This document shows, in pieces, positions 43,982-52,196 of a DNA stretch of 64,000 nucleotides (position 1 is its first letter; each line of letters starts with the position of its first letter). This stretch comes from Arminella tubonensis (GTDB lineage Bacteria > Pseudomonadota > Alphaproteobacteria > Rhizobiales > Rhizobiaceae). Below the pieces are notes generated by a model. The model was not told the origin of the DNA and did not search any database. It worked only from the letters and a program-made list of their open reading frames with translations. Where the stretch lies: NCBI RefSeq assembly GCF_003240585.1, contig NZ_PCDP01000048.1, positions 30,494 to 94,493 of the forward strand, written 5' to 3'. A program made the translations under genes and the position numbers.

Positions 43982-44794
43982 TCAAGTGTTGCGAGGGGCA
44001 GTTTCGAGATGATCGAGAAATGCTTTCAGCTCGGCATCGTCGATCGCAACATGATGCGGTTCGGCGGGATATGCGCCAGACGTCACATCTGCCACAAACT
44101 CTGAAAAGGCAGCGATGCGCTCCTGCTGCAACCGGTCATATTCGGCAGCGAAGTTGCGATAGACCTTGGCATGGCGGGGATAATGACCTCGGTTTGCGCC
44201 CAGCACGTCCTCCGTGAAGAGGTACTGCGCATCGCAGCCGGCACCAGCACCCATGGATAGCATCAGCATTGACGTCCGCGCGCTGATGGCCCCCGCCACT
44301 TCGCCAGGCACAACCTCGATCTCGGCGGCGAAGGCGCCGGCGTCTTCGAGTGCCTTTGTCTGGCGCCAGATCTCTAGCGCACTCGCAACCGTTTTTCCAA
44401 CGGCACGAAAGCCGCCGGTCCATGTGGCCTTCGAAGGAACGAGGCCGACATGGCCGCAGACAGGAATTCCCTCATCGCGCATGCGCCGAACAGTCTGCAG
44501 GCTCGCTGCACAGTAGACCGCATCGCCCCCGGCCCTCAACGCCTCAAAGGCGCCACGCAGATATTCCTCGGTCGTGACGAATTGACCATATTCCAGACCC
44601 GGGAAGGCAAAGCACGTGGGTGCGGCGTCTCGAAAGGCCGGTTGAAGCAACCCCGGTGGAACAGACAGCAGATCGACGCCCGCCCTCTCCGCCGCCTCCG
44701 CTTCCTCCAGGGTCTCTACCCGCAGCATTGTCAGTTGCCGCATCCCTTTCATCGCGAGCAGGTCAGCGACAGTCGGCCTCATATGCTTCTTCAT
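43982..44794 (-). CDS. PanB-like protein lacking canonical metal ligands
   Basis: The 270-residue protein aligns by eye with ketopantoate hydroxymethyltransferase: IPVCGHVGLVPSKATWTGGF, AAEIEVVPGEVAGAIS, SMGAGAGCDAQYLFTEDVLG and RGHYPRHAKVYRNFA. The magnesium aspartates of E. coli PanB are not kept: VGDSLG is replaced by SVPPGLL, and ADLPF by AFPGLEY; the lysine of VKIEGG is lost too (VYCAAS). The glutamate of the LECVP block remains. A divergent member of the PEP mutase/isocitrate lyase superfamily with a different reaction is likely. AAGGAAC precedes the ATG at 44794. Neighbours are MocDEF-like genes. Confidence 0.75.
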   Translation of the reverse strand: MKKHMRPTVADLLAMKGMRQLTMLRVETLEEAEAAERAGVDLLSVPPGLLQPAFRDAAPTCFAFPGLEYGQFVTTEEYLRGAFEALRAGGDAVYCAASLQTVRRMRDEGIPVCGHVGLVPSKATWTGGFRAVGKTVASALEIWRQTKALEDAGAFAAEIEVVPGEVAGAISARTSMLMLSMGAGAGCDAQYLFTEDVLGANRGHYPRHAKVYRNFAAEYDRLQQERIAAFSEFVADVTSGAYPAEPHHVAIDDAELKAFLDHLETAPRNT

Positions 44795-44841
44795 GGCAGT
44801 TCCTTGCAATGCGGTCGCTAAGATAGATTGCGGCGGTGCAA

Positions 44842-46068
44842 TCACCCGGCCAACAGCGATTTGAGTTTCACATGACTGGCCACAAGCGCCGATGGATCGG
44901 GATGGGCGCGGGCGGCGATCAGTATTTCCGCGAGCCGGATATCACGTGCAACCACATTGCCGCGGCCTATACCACTGGCGGCAAGCAACCGTCCGTCATC
45001 ATCCAGATGGAACAACAGAAAGGCACCGTCGCCCAGTTCGCGGCGCAGAACGTGGGTGGCGCCGTCCGCCAATCCCGCAATCTGCAGCGTCAGATCGTAC
45101 TGATCCGACCAGAACCACGGCACTGCCGAAATCACCTCGTTGGCGCCCATCATGTTGGCCGCGGCCAACGTTCCCTGGTCCTGTGCGTTGCGCCAGGACT
45201 CGAGCCGCACCCGTCGTCCGCCGTAGAGCATCAGGGGAAATGAACAACAATCCCCGGCCGCATAGATGTCGGGGGCCGAAGTTTCCAGCCGCTCGTTGAC
45301 GGCAATACCGTTGTCGATCGCAAGTCCGGCGACTTCGGCGAGCGCTATATTCGGTAGCGCGCCGATGCCAACGAGGATGACGTCGGCGGCAATCGTCTCG
45401 CCATTGACAAGACGGATCCGGGCTTCTTCCTCATCCTCTTCAAGCGCGACGATCCCTTCCCCGCAGCGGACCACCGCGCCCTCGCTGCGATGGCGCTCGA
45501 CGATGACCTCGGCAATTTCCTCGGGCACGCCTCGCTTCAGGACACGCGGCAGACCTTCGACCACAGTAACTTCGGTGCCAAGCGTGCGGGCGGTGGCCGC
45601 AAGTTCAAGACCAATAAAGCCGCCACCGACGACGACGACATGGCGCCCGCGCGTCATCGCCTCGCGCAACGCCAACGCATCTGCATGCGTCCTCAGCAAA
45701 CGGATTCGGCTGTCGGTTTTTGAAACGCCTGGAAATGGGCGCGCATGGGCGCCGGTTGCCAGTAACAGCCTGTCAAACTGGATCTGCCGGCCATCCGACA
45801 GGGCGACTGACTTTCGTCCAGTATTGATACCCCAGGCTGTCACCCCGATCAGCAAATTGATACCGGCTTCGCCATAACGTTCCAAGGTGGCTACGAACCT
45901 GGGCTCCTGCGAATGCGCCAGCATCCCCTTGGAGAGCGGCGGGCGTTCATAGGGAGCGATGGTTTCCGTTCCGATCAGCGTGATCGCACCCTCGAAGCCT
46001 TTTTCGCGAAGGGAAAACGCAGCCCGGGCACCGCACTCCCCTGCCCCGACGATGACGAAATGGGACAT
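44842..46068 (-). CDS. FAD-dependent ferredoxin reductase, MocF-like
   Basis: A 408-residue two-dinucleotide-fold reductase. The FAD motif is FVIVGAGECGARAAFSLREK, the NADH motif VVVVGGGFIGLELAATART, and the closing FAD block APDIYAAGDCC. It passes electrons from NAD(P)H to the Rieske ferredoxin encoded ten bases upstream. Together with the desaturase-type oxygenase this repeats the MocD-MocE-MocF set of the rhizopine pathway. I start it at the ATG at 46068 (AAGGTG upstream), where the FAD fold begins. Confidence 0.9.
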   Translation of the reverse strand: MSHFVIVGAGECGARAAFSLREKGFEGAITLIGTETIAPYERPPLSKGMLAHSQEPRFVATLERYGEAGINLLIGVTAWGINTGRKSVALSDGRQIQFDRLLLATGAHARPFPGVSKTDSRIRLLRTHADALALREAMTRGRHVVVVGGGFIGLELAATARTLGTEVTVVEGLPRVLKRGVPEEIAEVIVERHRSEGAVVRCGEGIVALEEDEEEARIRLVNGETIAADVILVGIGALPNIALAEVAGLAIDNGIAVNERLETSAPDIYAAGDCCSFPLMLYGGRRVRLESWRNAQDQGTLAAANMMGANEVISAVPWFWSDQYDLTLQIAGLADGATHVLRRELGDGAFLLFHLDDDGRLLAASGIGRGNVVARDIRLAEILIAARAHPDPSALVASHVKLKSLLAG

Positions 46069-46078
46069 TGCATACACC

Positions 46079-46393
46079 TTAGATGGAAATGAAAACGGCG
46101 CCGCCTTCAACCTTGACCGGATAGGTCGCGAGGCTGACGCAGACCGGCGCACCCTTTGCCTCTCCAGTCTTGTAGTCGAAACGGCCGTTGTGTTTAGGAC
46201 ATTCGATGATCTCGTCCATCACAAGGCCGTCGGCCAGATGGACCTTCTCATGCGTGCAGAGACCATCGGTCGCGAAATATTCGTCGTCGGGGCTGCGATA
46301 GACCGCAAAAGTCCGACCGGCGTGATCGAAGCGGATCACGTCCTCCTCATCGATGTCCCCTGCAGCGCACACCTCAACCCAATTTCCGCTCAT
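46079..46393 (-). CDS. Rieske [2Fe-2S] ferredoxin, MocE-like
   Basis: A 104-residue Rieske protein. The cluster ligands are in GLCTHEKVHLADG (CxH) and IIECPKHNGRFDYKTGEAKG (CxxH). No membrane anchor, so it is a soluble carrier between the reductase and the oxygenase. Start at 46393 (MSGNWVEVCAAGDID). Found between a MocD-like and a MocF-like gene in the same operon, which makes its role as their electron shuttle very likely. Confidence 0.92.
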   Translation of the reverse strand: MSGNWVEVCAAGDIDEEDVIRFDHAGRTFAVYRSPDDEYFATDGLCTHEKVHLADGLVMDEIIECPKHNGRFDYKTGEAKGAPVCVSLATYPVKVEGGAVFISI

Positions 46394-46444
46394 GCTGTCT
46401 TCCTCCTCGGGCATTTCTTGTCGGTCGGCCTGTCGCGGCCAAGG

Positions 46445-47533
46445 CTATTGGGCGGCGGGAGCCAATTCGCCGTGAAACTCTTGGCGATACGGCTTTGCCG
46501 TGGCGGGCAATTCGCGCCTGAGGTAGTAATCCTCGTTGCGAAGCTGGCGAAGAAACGCGGGTACCATCTCGCGATAGCCTTCGATCATCGATCGGCTCGG
46601 AGCCGGAAGGTCGTGCTTGATCATCGCATGCAGCTTCGGCAGGGCATGATAGGGCACCATCGGAAACATGTGGTGCTCGACGTGATAGTTCATGTTCCAA
46701 TAGATGAAACGGCTGATCGGGTTCATGTAGACCGTTCGGCTGTTCAGGCGATGATCGGTGACGTTGTCCGCCAATCCGCCGTGTTGAAGCAAGCCAGTTA
46801 GCACATGATGCCAGGCACCGTAGAGACGGGGCAGGCCGATCAGCACCAGCGGCAGGAACGACCCCATCGCTATGGAGACACCGATCGTCAGCACATAGAT
46901 TGCCATCCAGACGCGAGCGATATTGATAGCCTTCTGGCGCTCTTGTTCTGGAATAAAAGTCTGTTCCGCCGCACTGATATTGCCGAACGCGTTGCGGACC
47001 ATGTCCATCATCGCGTAGCCGACATCAAGAATGCCGAAGAAATTGAGCATGAGCCGGAACAGATCAGGCGGCCGCATCACAGCGATTTCCGGATCGCGGC
47101 CGACGATGACCGTATCGGTGTGATGGCGCGTGTGGCTCCAGCGCCAGGTGACCGGATTGCGCATGATCATGAAACAGGCGATCTGGTAGACGACATCGTT
47201 CATCCAGCGCGTCTTGAAAGCAGTGCCATGGCCGCATTCATGCCAGCGACTGTCGGACGCCGATCCATACAGCACCCCGTAAGCGAGGAAAAACGGTATG
47301 CACAGCCAGCTGCCCCAGAAGTAGGTACCGAAGCCGGCAAACACCAGCATCGAGCCTATCCAGATCGCGGTATCGCCGATCGCGGCCTCGTCGGACCGCT
47401 GCATCAACGCCTTCATCTCCTTGCGCGGAATGTCTGTGTGGTACCATTCCGCTGCCGCCAGTCCCGTCTCAACCGCGGCCCTGCCGCTTTGACCAAGCAG
47501 GTCGTAGTCACGCTTCTTCGTCTCGATCGCCAT
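46445..47533 (-). CDS. Fatty-acid-desaturase-type oxygenase, MocD-like
   Basis: A 362-residue membrane di-iron protein. The three histidine boxes are HECGHGTAF, WSHTRHHTDT and NYHVEHHMFP. Hydrophobic stretches (TAIWIGSMLVFAGFGTYFWG; VWMAIYVLTIGVSIAMGSFL) lie between them. GGAGG precedes the ATG at 47533. MocD of rhizobia is of this family and, with MocE and MocF, takes part in rhizopine catabolism. No other moc gene (mocA, B, C, R) is present here, so the substrate may be different. Head of the minus-strand operon. Confidence 0.88.
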   Translation of the reverse strand: MAIETKKRDYDLLGQSGRAAVETGLAAAEWYHTDIPRKEMKALMQRSDEAAIGDTAIWIGSMLVFAGFGTYFWGSWLCIPFFLAYGVLYGSASDSRWHECGHGTAFKTRWMNDVVYQIACFMIMRNPVTWRWSHTRHHTDTVIVGRDPEIAVMRPPDLFRLMLNFFGILDVGYAMMDMVRNAFGNISAAEQTFIPEQERQKAINIARVWMAIYVLTIGVSIAMGSFLPLVLIGLPRLYGAWHHVLTGLLQHGGLADNVTDHRLNSRTVYMNPISRFIYWNMNYHVEHHMFPMVPYHALPKLHAMIKHDLPAPSRSMIEGYREMVPAFLRQLRNEDYYLRRELPATAKPYRQEFHGELAPAAQ

Positions 47534-47684
47534 TGTCGCCTCCGGGGCTAGCACCCCGCTCCCAAGTCTTCGCCGACAAGGATAGGTTGACTTTCCGCTT
47601 GCCTCAATACTGCAATGATGGAATCTATCAAAATCTATCATTGTCGCCTATCATCGATGATGGAACTTGCATCATGATCAGTTG

Positions 47685-48033
47685 GTCGCGAAATCCTGGC
47701 TCCATCAGGGCTTCTACGACTACGCGATCAGCAAATACAAAGAAGCGTTATCCTACGGACGCCGCTTCCTTACCCTCACCGGAGGGAAAGGATATGGCGC
47801 TCGCGCAGATTTACGAAACGCTGGCGCAGATGTATTCGAAATATAACCGGCCGGCCGACATGGCACTGCCGCGCAGGCAGCGCTAGCGCTCGATGAGAGC
47901 GCTTCCAGCCACCTGTACCTTTGCTACGGCTATCATCTCATGACTCAAAATACCGAGGCCGTCCGGCGTGCTCGAAGATCCTTTCCGATCCGGAGAATGG
48001 CCTGAACGGCTCCTACTGGCGCGGCCTCTCCTA
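47685..48033 (+). pseudogene. Decayed TPR-protein gene
   Basis: Protein-like stretches appear in successive frames of the plus strand: SWLHQGFYDYAISKYKEALS, then DMALAQIYETLAQMYSKYNR, then AALALDESASSHLYLCYGYH followed by LMTQNTEAVR, then KILSDPENGLNGSYWRGLS and a stop. Each has tetratricopeptide-like spacing, and together they read as one TPR protein broken by several frameshifts. No start codon or intact domain remains. The bases from 47534 to 47684 are AT-richer and presumably carry the mocD-like promoter; 48034-48365 show nothing recognisable. Confidence 0.5.
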
Positions 48034-48365
48034 GCTCCGAAAACATGTCAAACTGTTCGGGCGCCATTTAAGCAAGAGGCGCTTCAATTAAAGAGGGAGG
48101 AGACCAAGGTAAGCGCTCTTCTCGCCCAACCGCCCTGAGAGGAAACGAACCGAATATCCTTCGATATATGGCAAATCGCGCAAATATCGTCGTGAACGTT
48201 GCGGCGTGCGCAAATTTAGGCTGCCGGGACCGGATTGCATTCGTTGAATATGGTTTGTTTCTGATCGCAGGCAGCAATGTTAGCTAGGCGACCGATGTCA
48301 ACCGCAATTTTTTCAATTGCGGGCGGTGTCTGATGAACATTTTGGCGGTCTTTCGGATGCTAATC

Positions 48366-48899
48366 TCAGCTCTGGCGCAGCACGAGGTCGAGGTTTTGAC
48401 CCAGACCGGGCTTTGTGCCGCGTAGTGTCAGAACAATATCGCGATGCCTTCGGGTAATAGTCAGCCGGGCGGGCGGGTTGGGACGAATACTCTCAGGTGT
48501 TTCGGTAAAAGCGAGCGAAAGCGTTTCCCCCATTCGAGAGCCTACAAGGTCTGCAATGGTACCCATGCTCTCGCGAAACGAACCTGTATAGCGCCCGGTG
48601 CCTGCATTGTACTGGATATCGATCCGCATTGACGTGCCAAATATAATTGCAGTTGAGCAGCGCCCGTCAAGGACGACGCGCCGCGATTCGCTAAAACCTT
48701 TGAACGAGCATGTCAGCGCGTGGCCTGAGCCATTGACACGCTCTAGTCTGCCTGTCCCGGCAAACCGCCCGTCAAACGAATGAAGAAAGGTCGTCTCGCG
48801 ACCAACGGCATCGGGCAGCGGTTGCGACCCGGTCGTCGTCACCGCCGCCAAAAGCAAGATCGCCGTAGACACCATGAGCATTGCGGCATGGTGAGGCAT
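48366..48899 (-). CDS. Small exported hypothetical protein
   Basis: A 177-residue protein with a signal peptide (MPHHAAMLMVSTAILLLAAV). The mature part is beta-rich: FDGRFAGTGRLERVNGSGHA, TCSFKGFSESRRVVLDGRCS, YNAGTGRYTGSFRESMG and a C-terminal RRHRDIVLTLRG. The pair of cysteines (TCSFKGF and GRCST) may form a disulfide. I recognise no named family; the pattern resembles small rhizobial lipid-binding or lipocalin-like periplasmic proteins. I use the ATG at 48899 because GGAGG lies seven bases upstream; two earlier in-frame ATGs are less well placed. Confidence 0.7.
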   Translation of the reverse strand: MPHHAAMLMVSTAILLLAAVTTTGSQPLPDAVGRETTFLHSFDGRFAGTGRLERVNGSGHALTCSFKGFSESRRVVLDGRCSTAIIFGTSMRIDIQYNAGTGRYTGSFRESMGTIADLVGSRMGETLSLAFTETPESIRPNPPARLTITRRHRDIVLTLRGTKPGLGQNLDLVLRQS

Positions 48900-48923
48900 C
48901 GTCATTCCTCCAAGCTTTGTCAT

Positions 48924-49135
48924 ATGTGGGTGTGTTCGGCCTTGCCTGTCATTTTGGTCGATTCCAACTCTTCAATTTGTTTCTCGCTCGGGATTCTCCA
49001 GCTCTTTCAGTCCACCTACAAATCGCTTTTCGGCGATAGCGGTTGCTTTGACAGATATCCGTTCACACGATTGTCAATATTCATAACCTCCGACGACCTT
49101 GAACGTTCCAACATCGCTTCTGCGCAATCCAACGC
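48924..49135. other. Spacer upstream of the small exported protein
   Basis: The stretch is AT-richer than its neighbours and carries no supported gene. It should hold the promoter of the minus-strand exported protein gene. Confidence 0.35.
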
Positions 49136-49312
49136 TCAGTCGCCGAAGCCGCCGGAGTTGCGTGCAGTCCCCTCTGCCCCCTTGCTCAGCACCAATTCGA
49201 CAATGGAAGGGTGGTCGGCCAACATGGAAATGGACAGCTGCGTTGCCTGATCAACGTAGCTGTCGACGTTAAGCACCACTAGCCAGGGCTCGTTCAATAC
49301 CCGGCGCTCCAC
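49136..49312 (-). CDS. Possible 58-residue peptide behind the radical SAM gene
   Basis: A GTG-started frame of 58 codons 94 bases downstream of the radical SAM gene on the same strand. It begins MERRVLNEPWLVVLNVDSYV, continues through ISMLADHPSIVELVLS and ends in a Gly-rich tail (ARNSGGFGD). Composition looks like real protein. There is no clear ribosome binding site, and a stop lies five codons upstream of the GTG, so it may instead be the 3' remnant of a larger gene. I know no family. Confidence 0.4.
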   Translation of the reverse strand: MERRVLNEPWLVVLNVDSYVDQATQLSISMLADHPSIVELVLSKGAEGTARNSGGFGD

Positions 49313-49406
49313 AAACCAGATTCATCGAGCACGTGTGATTGCAAATTTCGGTCTTTGCGGCACCTGGTGGCTGGAGGAATCGAGTCGTTCGTACCCAGGC
49401 GCGCGA

Positions 49407-50966
49407 TCAGAATGAATTGACGATGTCGCCGCCGGAGCGCATTTGCTGGACCATGATGTGGGCGTGGTAGTGCATGGCGCATTTAATGGCGTAGATTTGC
49501 AGGATCACGGGAGAACGACGACGCACGAGCATTTTCCAGAGGCGTTGGCGATAGATGTGCCGCAGGTCCGTTTCCTGGACCCGACGCATCAATCTTGCGA
49601 AAATACCGGCGGCCTCCAAGGCCCACATCAGATTTAAGACGACAAGGCGAACAGGATGGCGGCGCAGATGTCGCAGGCGCGCCCGCTCCGGTTGAATGCG
49701 GGCGTCGAGGTAGAGCGCATCGAGCCGGTCGAAATAGGCGGCGGGCTGGTGCAGATCGCTAAGCACGGAGAGATAGCCATCGCGCAAGGTTTCGCGACTG
49801 AGATTGAGGGGAATGACATTGGTGCCAAAGGCTGGAGGATCATCATGGTCAAGCCGTCCCTCCTTCTCAAGCCGCGTATAGAGCGGCGTCGTCGGAATGG
49901 CCGCAAGCATGCCGATCATGGCATTGACGATCCGCGCATCCTTGATGAAGACCCGCTGGGCCTCGAAGATGGTCGCGTCGTCGCTATCGAAGCCTAGGAT
50001 CATTCCGCACCAGACTTCCATGCCGGTCTGCTGGATCGCATGGATCTTGTCCAGCATGCTCCCTCCTTTTCTGAGGTTCTGGAGCTTCTTGGTTTCACGC
50101 AGCGCTGCTTCATTCGGCGTCTCGATGCCGATGAAGACGACGCGGATATTGGCGTCGACCATGAGCTGCATCAGCTCGTCATCGTCGGCGAGATCGATCG
50201 AAGCTTCGGTCAGGAAGGTCATCGGATAATGGCGGCGTTCCTGCCATGCCACCACGGCGCGAAGGACTTCCTTGATCGCCTTCTTGTTGCCGATAAGATT
50301 GTCGTCGACGATGAACGCCGTATCCATTCCGGCAGCCAGCAATGCCTCCATCTCGGCGACGACTTGGGCGCTGGTCTTGATGCGCGGCTTTCGCCCGAAC
50401 ACGACGATGATATCGCAAAATTCGCAGGTGAACGGACAGCCCCGCGAAAACTGGATACTGCCAACCGCGTATTCATCCATTTTCAACAAATCGAAACGCG
50501 GGATAGGCACCGTGCTCATATCCGTCTTGTCAGATTGCTCGTAGCGCCCGGTATGACGCCCTTCCTTCCATTCGACTAGAAATCGCGGCCATGTCTCCTC
50601 CGCCTCGCCAATGAACTTGACGTCAACAAGCCCATCGAAATAATCCTCCTTGACGGTGACCCAAGGTCCCCCAACGACCGTGAAACAATTGCGCTGCTTA
50701 AGCTCGATCAGGATCTCCTTCATTCGAAAACGCTGAACGATCATGCCCGTCAGCGCGACGATGTCGGCTTGCCCGCACAGATCGTAGTCGATCGGCTCGA
50801 CATTCTCGTCGACAAGCGTGACGGTATGGTCGGCCGGCGTCAGCGCCGCCAGGAGAGGGAGGCAGGCGACAGGAAGATTTGCCTTCACGTCAAAAAGCGG
50901 AAGCGCGTGCTCAAGCCCCCAGTAAGAGGTCTCAAAACGCGGATTGATGATGATGATATGAGCCAT
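49407..50966 (-). CDS. B12-binding radical SAM protein (DUF4070 type)
   Basis: The 519-residue protein has an N-terminal cobalamin-binding-like domain (IIIINPRFETSYWGLEHALP to about residue 140, with VALTGMIVQRFRMKEI). A radical SAM barrel has the iron-sulfur motif CPFTCEFC, then FIVDDNLIGNKKAIKEVLRA and VFIGIETPNEAALRETKKLQ. The C-terminal region of about 150 residues fits DUF4070. Such enzymes methylate or rearrange unactivated carbons, for example in hopanoid, lipid or antibiotic pathways. It stands alone on the minus strand apart from the small ORF behind it. Start at the second Met (50966). Confidence 0.88.
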   Translation of the reverse strand: MAHIIIINPRFETSYWGLEHALPLFDVKANLPVACLPLLAALTPADHTVTLVDENVEPIDYDLCGQADIVALTGMIVQRFRMKEILIELKQRNCFTVVGGPWVTVKEDYFDGLVDVKFIGEAEETWPRFLVEWKEGRHTGRYEQSDKTDMSTVPIPRFDLLKMDEYAVGSIQFSRGCPFTCEFCDIIVVFGRKPRIKTSAQVVAEMEALLAAGMDTAFIVDDNLIGNKKAIKEVLRAVVAWQERRHYPMTFLTEASIDLADDDELMQLMVDANIRVVFIGIETPNEAALRETKKLQNLRKGGSMLDKIHAIQQTGMEVWCGMILGFDSDDATIFEAQRVFIKDARIVNAMIGMLAAIPTTPLYTRLEKEGRLDHDDPPAFGTNVIPLNLSRETLRDGYLSVLSDLHQPAAYFDRLDALYLDARIQPERARLRHLRRHPVRLVVLNLMWALEAAGIFARLMRRVQETDLRHIYRQRLWKMLVRRRSPVILQIYAIKCAMHYHAHIMVQQMRSGGDIVNSF

Positions 50967-51275
50967 TGAGTGCACCGCTCCATGACATTGAAGACCTAGT
51001 TCGGTCTTCCGCTAAGCTCATCTTGCCGGTGGCGTGGCTTCATATGCGCTCCGCTACCCAAACGGAACCTCCACCATATCTCCCGGACACACGTCAGTGT
51101 GCAGTAGTAACAGCCGTAAATGAGCCCAGGATTAAGGTTCAATAGCTCTTCGACGATAAGATCGTGCATATAGCCTCGGGAAAATTCAGGCGGCCGTCAG
51201 CTTGGCTCGATAGGCAATGATCTGGAAACACTACGTAAAATCGAATGCTTCGAAGGGCTAGAGACAACTTCAACG
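50967..51275. promoter_or_regulatory. Divergent spacer between radical SAM and MipA genes
   Basis: About 310 bases without a gene. They must hold the promoters for the minus-strand radical SAM gene and the plus-strand MipA gene. No palindrome or terminator stood out. Confidence 0.4.
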
Positions 51276-52196
51276 ATGAATTCGGGGAAGATCAACAGGG
51301 TGGACATGACATCGGTGTTGCGTACCGTGCAGATAAATCCACTGTCGTCTCGGGCAAACCACAGAGCCTTCGCTTTGGGCTTGGGCGCCATGACAATGGC
51401 AATGTCCTTGCAGATCGCCACGACGGCGAGTGCGCAGGTCCTCGCGGAAGGGCCAGCCGCTGCGCCGGAAACGAAGAGTGCATGGATAGTGACGCTGGGA
51501 GGCAGCGTCGAGTACGGTCCATCATACGCAGGTTCGAAACACTCTTCTTTCAGTGCCATGCCCTCGTTCGACATTCGCCGTCTCGGCGAGCCGGCCGGCT
51601 ATGCCAGCCCGGACGACAGCATCGACTACAGCCTCCTTGACTTCCATGGCTTCGAGGCCGGGCCGGTGGTCGGCATTCGGGACGGCCGATCGGCTTCCGA
51701 CGACCGGCACCTCAATGGATTGGACAAAATCCAATGGGGACTGGACGCGGGCGTGTTCGCCCAATACTGGCCGGTTGAAGATCGTTTGAGGTTGCGCGCA
51801 GAAGGCCGCCAGGCACTTCGCGCCGGTGACGGCTTTGTGGCAGATCTTTCGATCGACTGGTTTCAGCCGATCGGGGATAGGCTCGTGTTCTCCGCCGGTC
51901 CGCGACTATCCCTGGGGAACGACGCCTTTATGCGCCGCAATTTTGGAATTTCCCAACAAGAGTCGACCTCCAACGGATTGCTGCCGGCATTCGATGCCCA
52001 AGGTGGCATCAAGTCTGTCGGTCTGACGGTCGCTGCGACCTACACCATATCGCCGGCATGGAGTGTTCAGGTCTATGATAGATACGATCGCCTGACCGCC
52101 GATGCCGCCGACAGCCCGATCACCTCCGATATCGGCAGCAAGAATCAGAACATTATCGGCTTTGGGATCAATCGGTCATTCCAGATCGGCTTTTAG
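51276..52196 (+). CDS. MipA/OmpV-family outer-membrane protein
   Basis: A 306-residue exported beta-barrel protein. A signal peptide of the form FALGLGAMTMAMSLQIATTA is cleaved near ASAQ. The barrel has the MipA start WIVTLGGSVEYGPSYAGSKH, the block PSFDIRRLG, LRLRAEGRQALRAGDG and a C-terminal IIGFGINRSFQIGF ending in Phe, as outer-membrane proteins do. An alternative start is the Met at 51306. Its last 21 bases overlap the 3' end of the convergent methyltransferase gene. Members act as scaffolds or receptors in the outer membrane. Confidence 0.87.
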   Translation: MNSGKINRVDMTSVLRTVQINPLSSRANHRAFALGLGAMTMAMSLQIATTASAQVLAEGPAAAPETKSAWIVTLGGSVEYGPSYAGSKHSSFSAMPSFDIRRLGEPAGYASPDDSIDYSLLDFHGFEAGPVVGIRDGRSASDDRHLNGLDKIQWGLDAGVFAQYWPVEDRLRLRAEGRQALRAGDGFVADLSIDWFQPIGDRLVFSAGPRLSLGNDAFMRRNFGISQQESTSNGLLPAFDAQGGIKSVGLTVAATYTISPAWSVQVYDRYDRLTADAADSPITSDIGSKNQNIIGFGINRSFQIGF

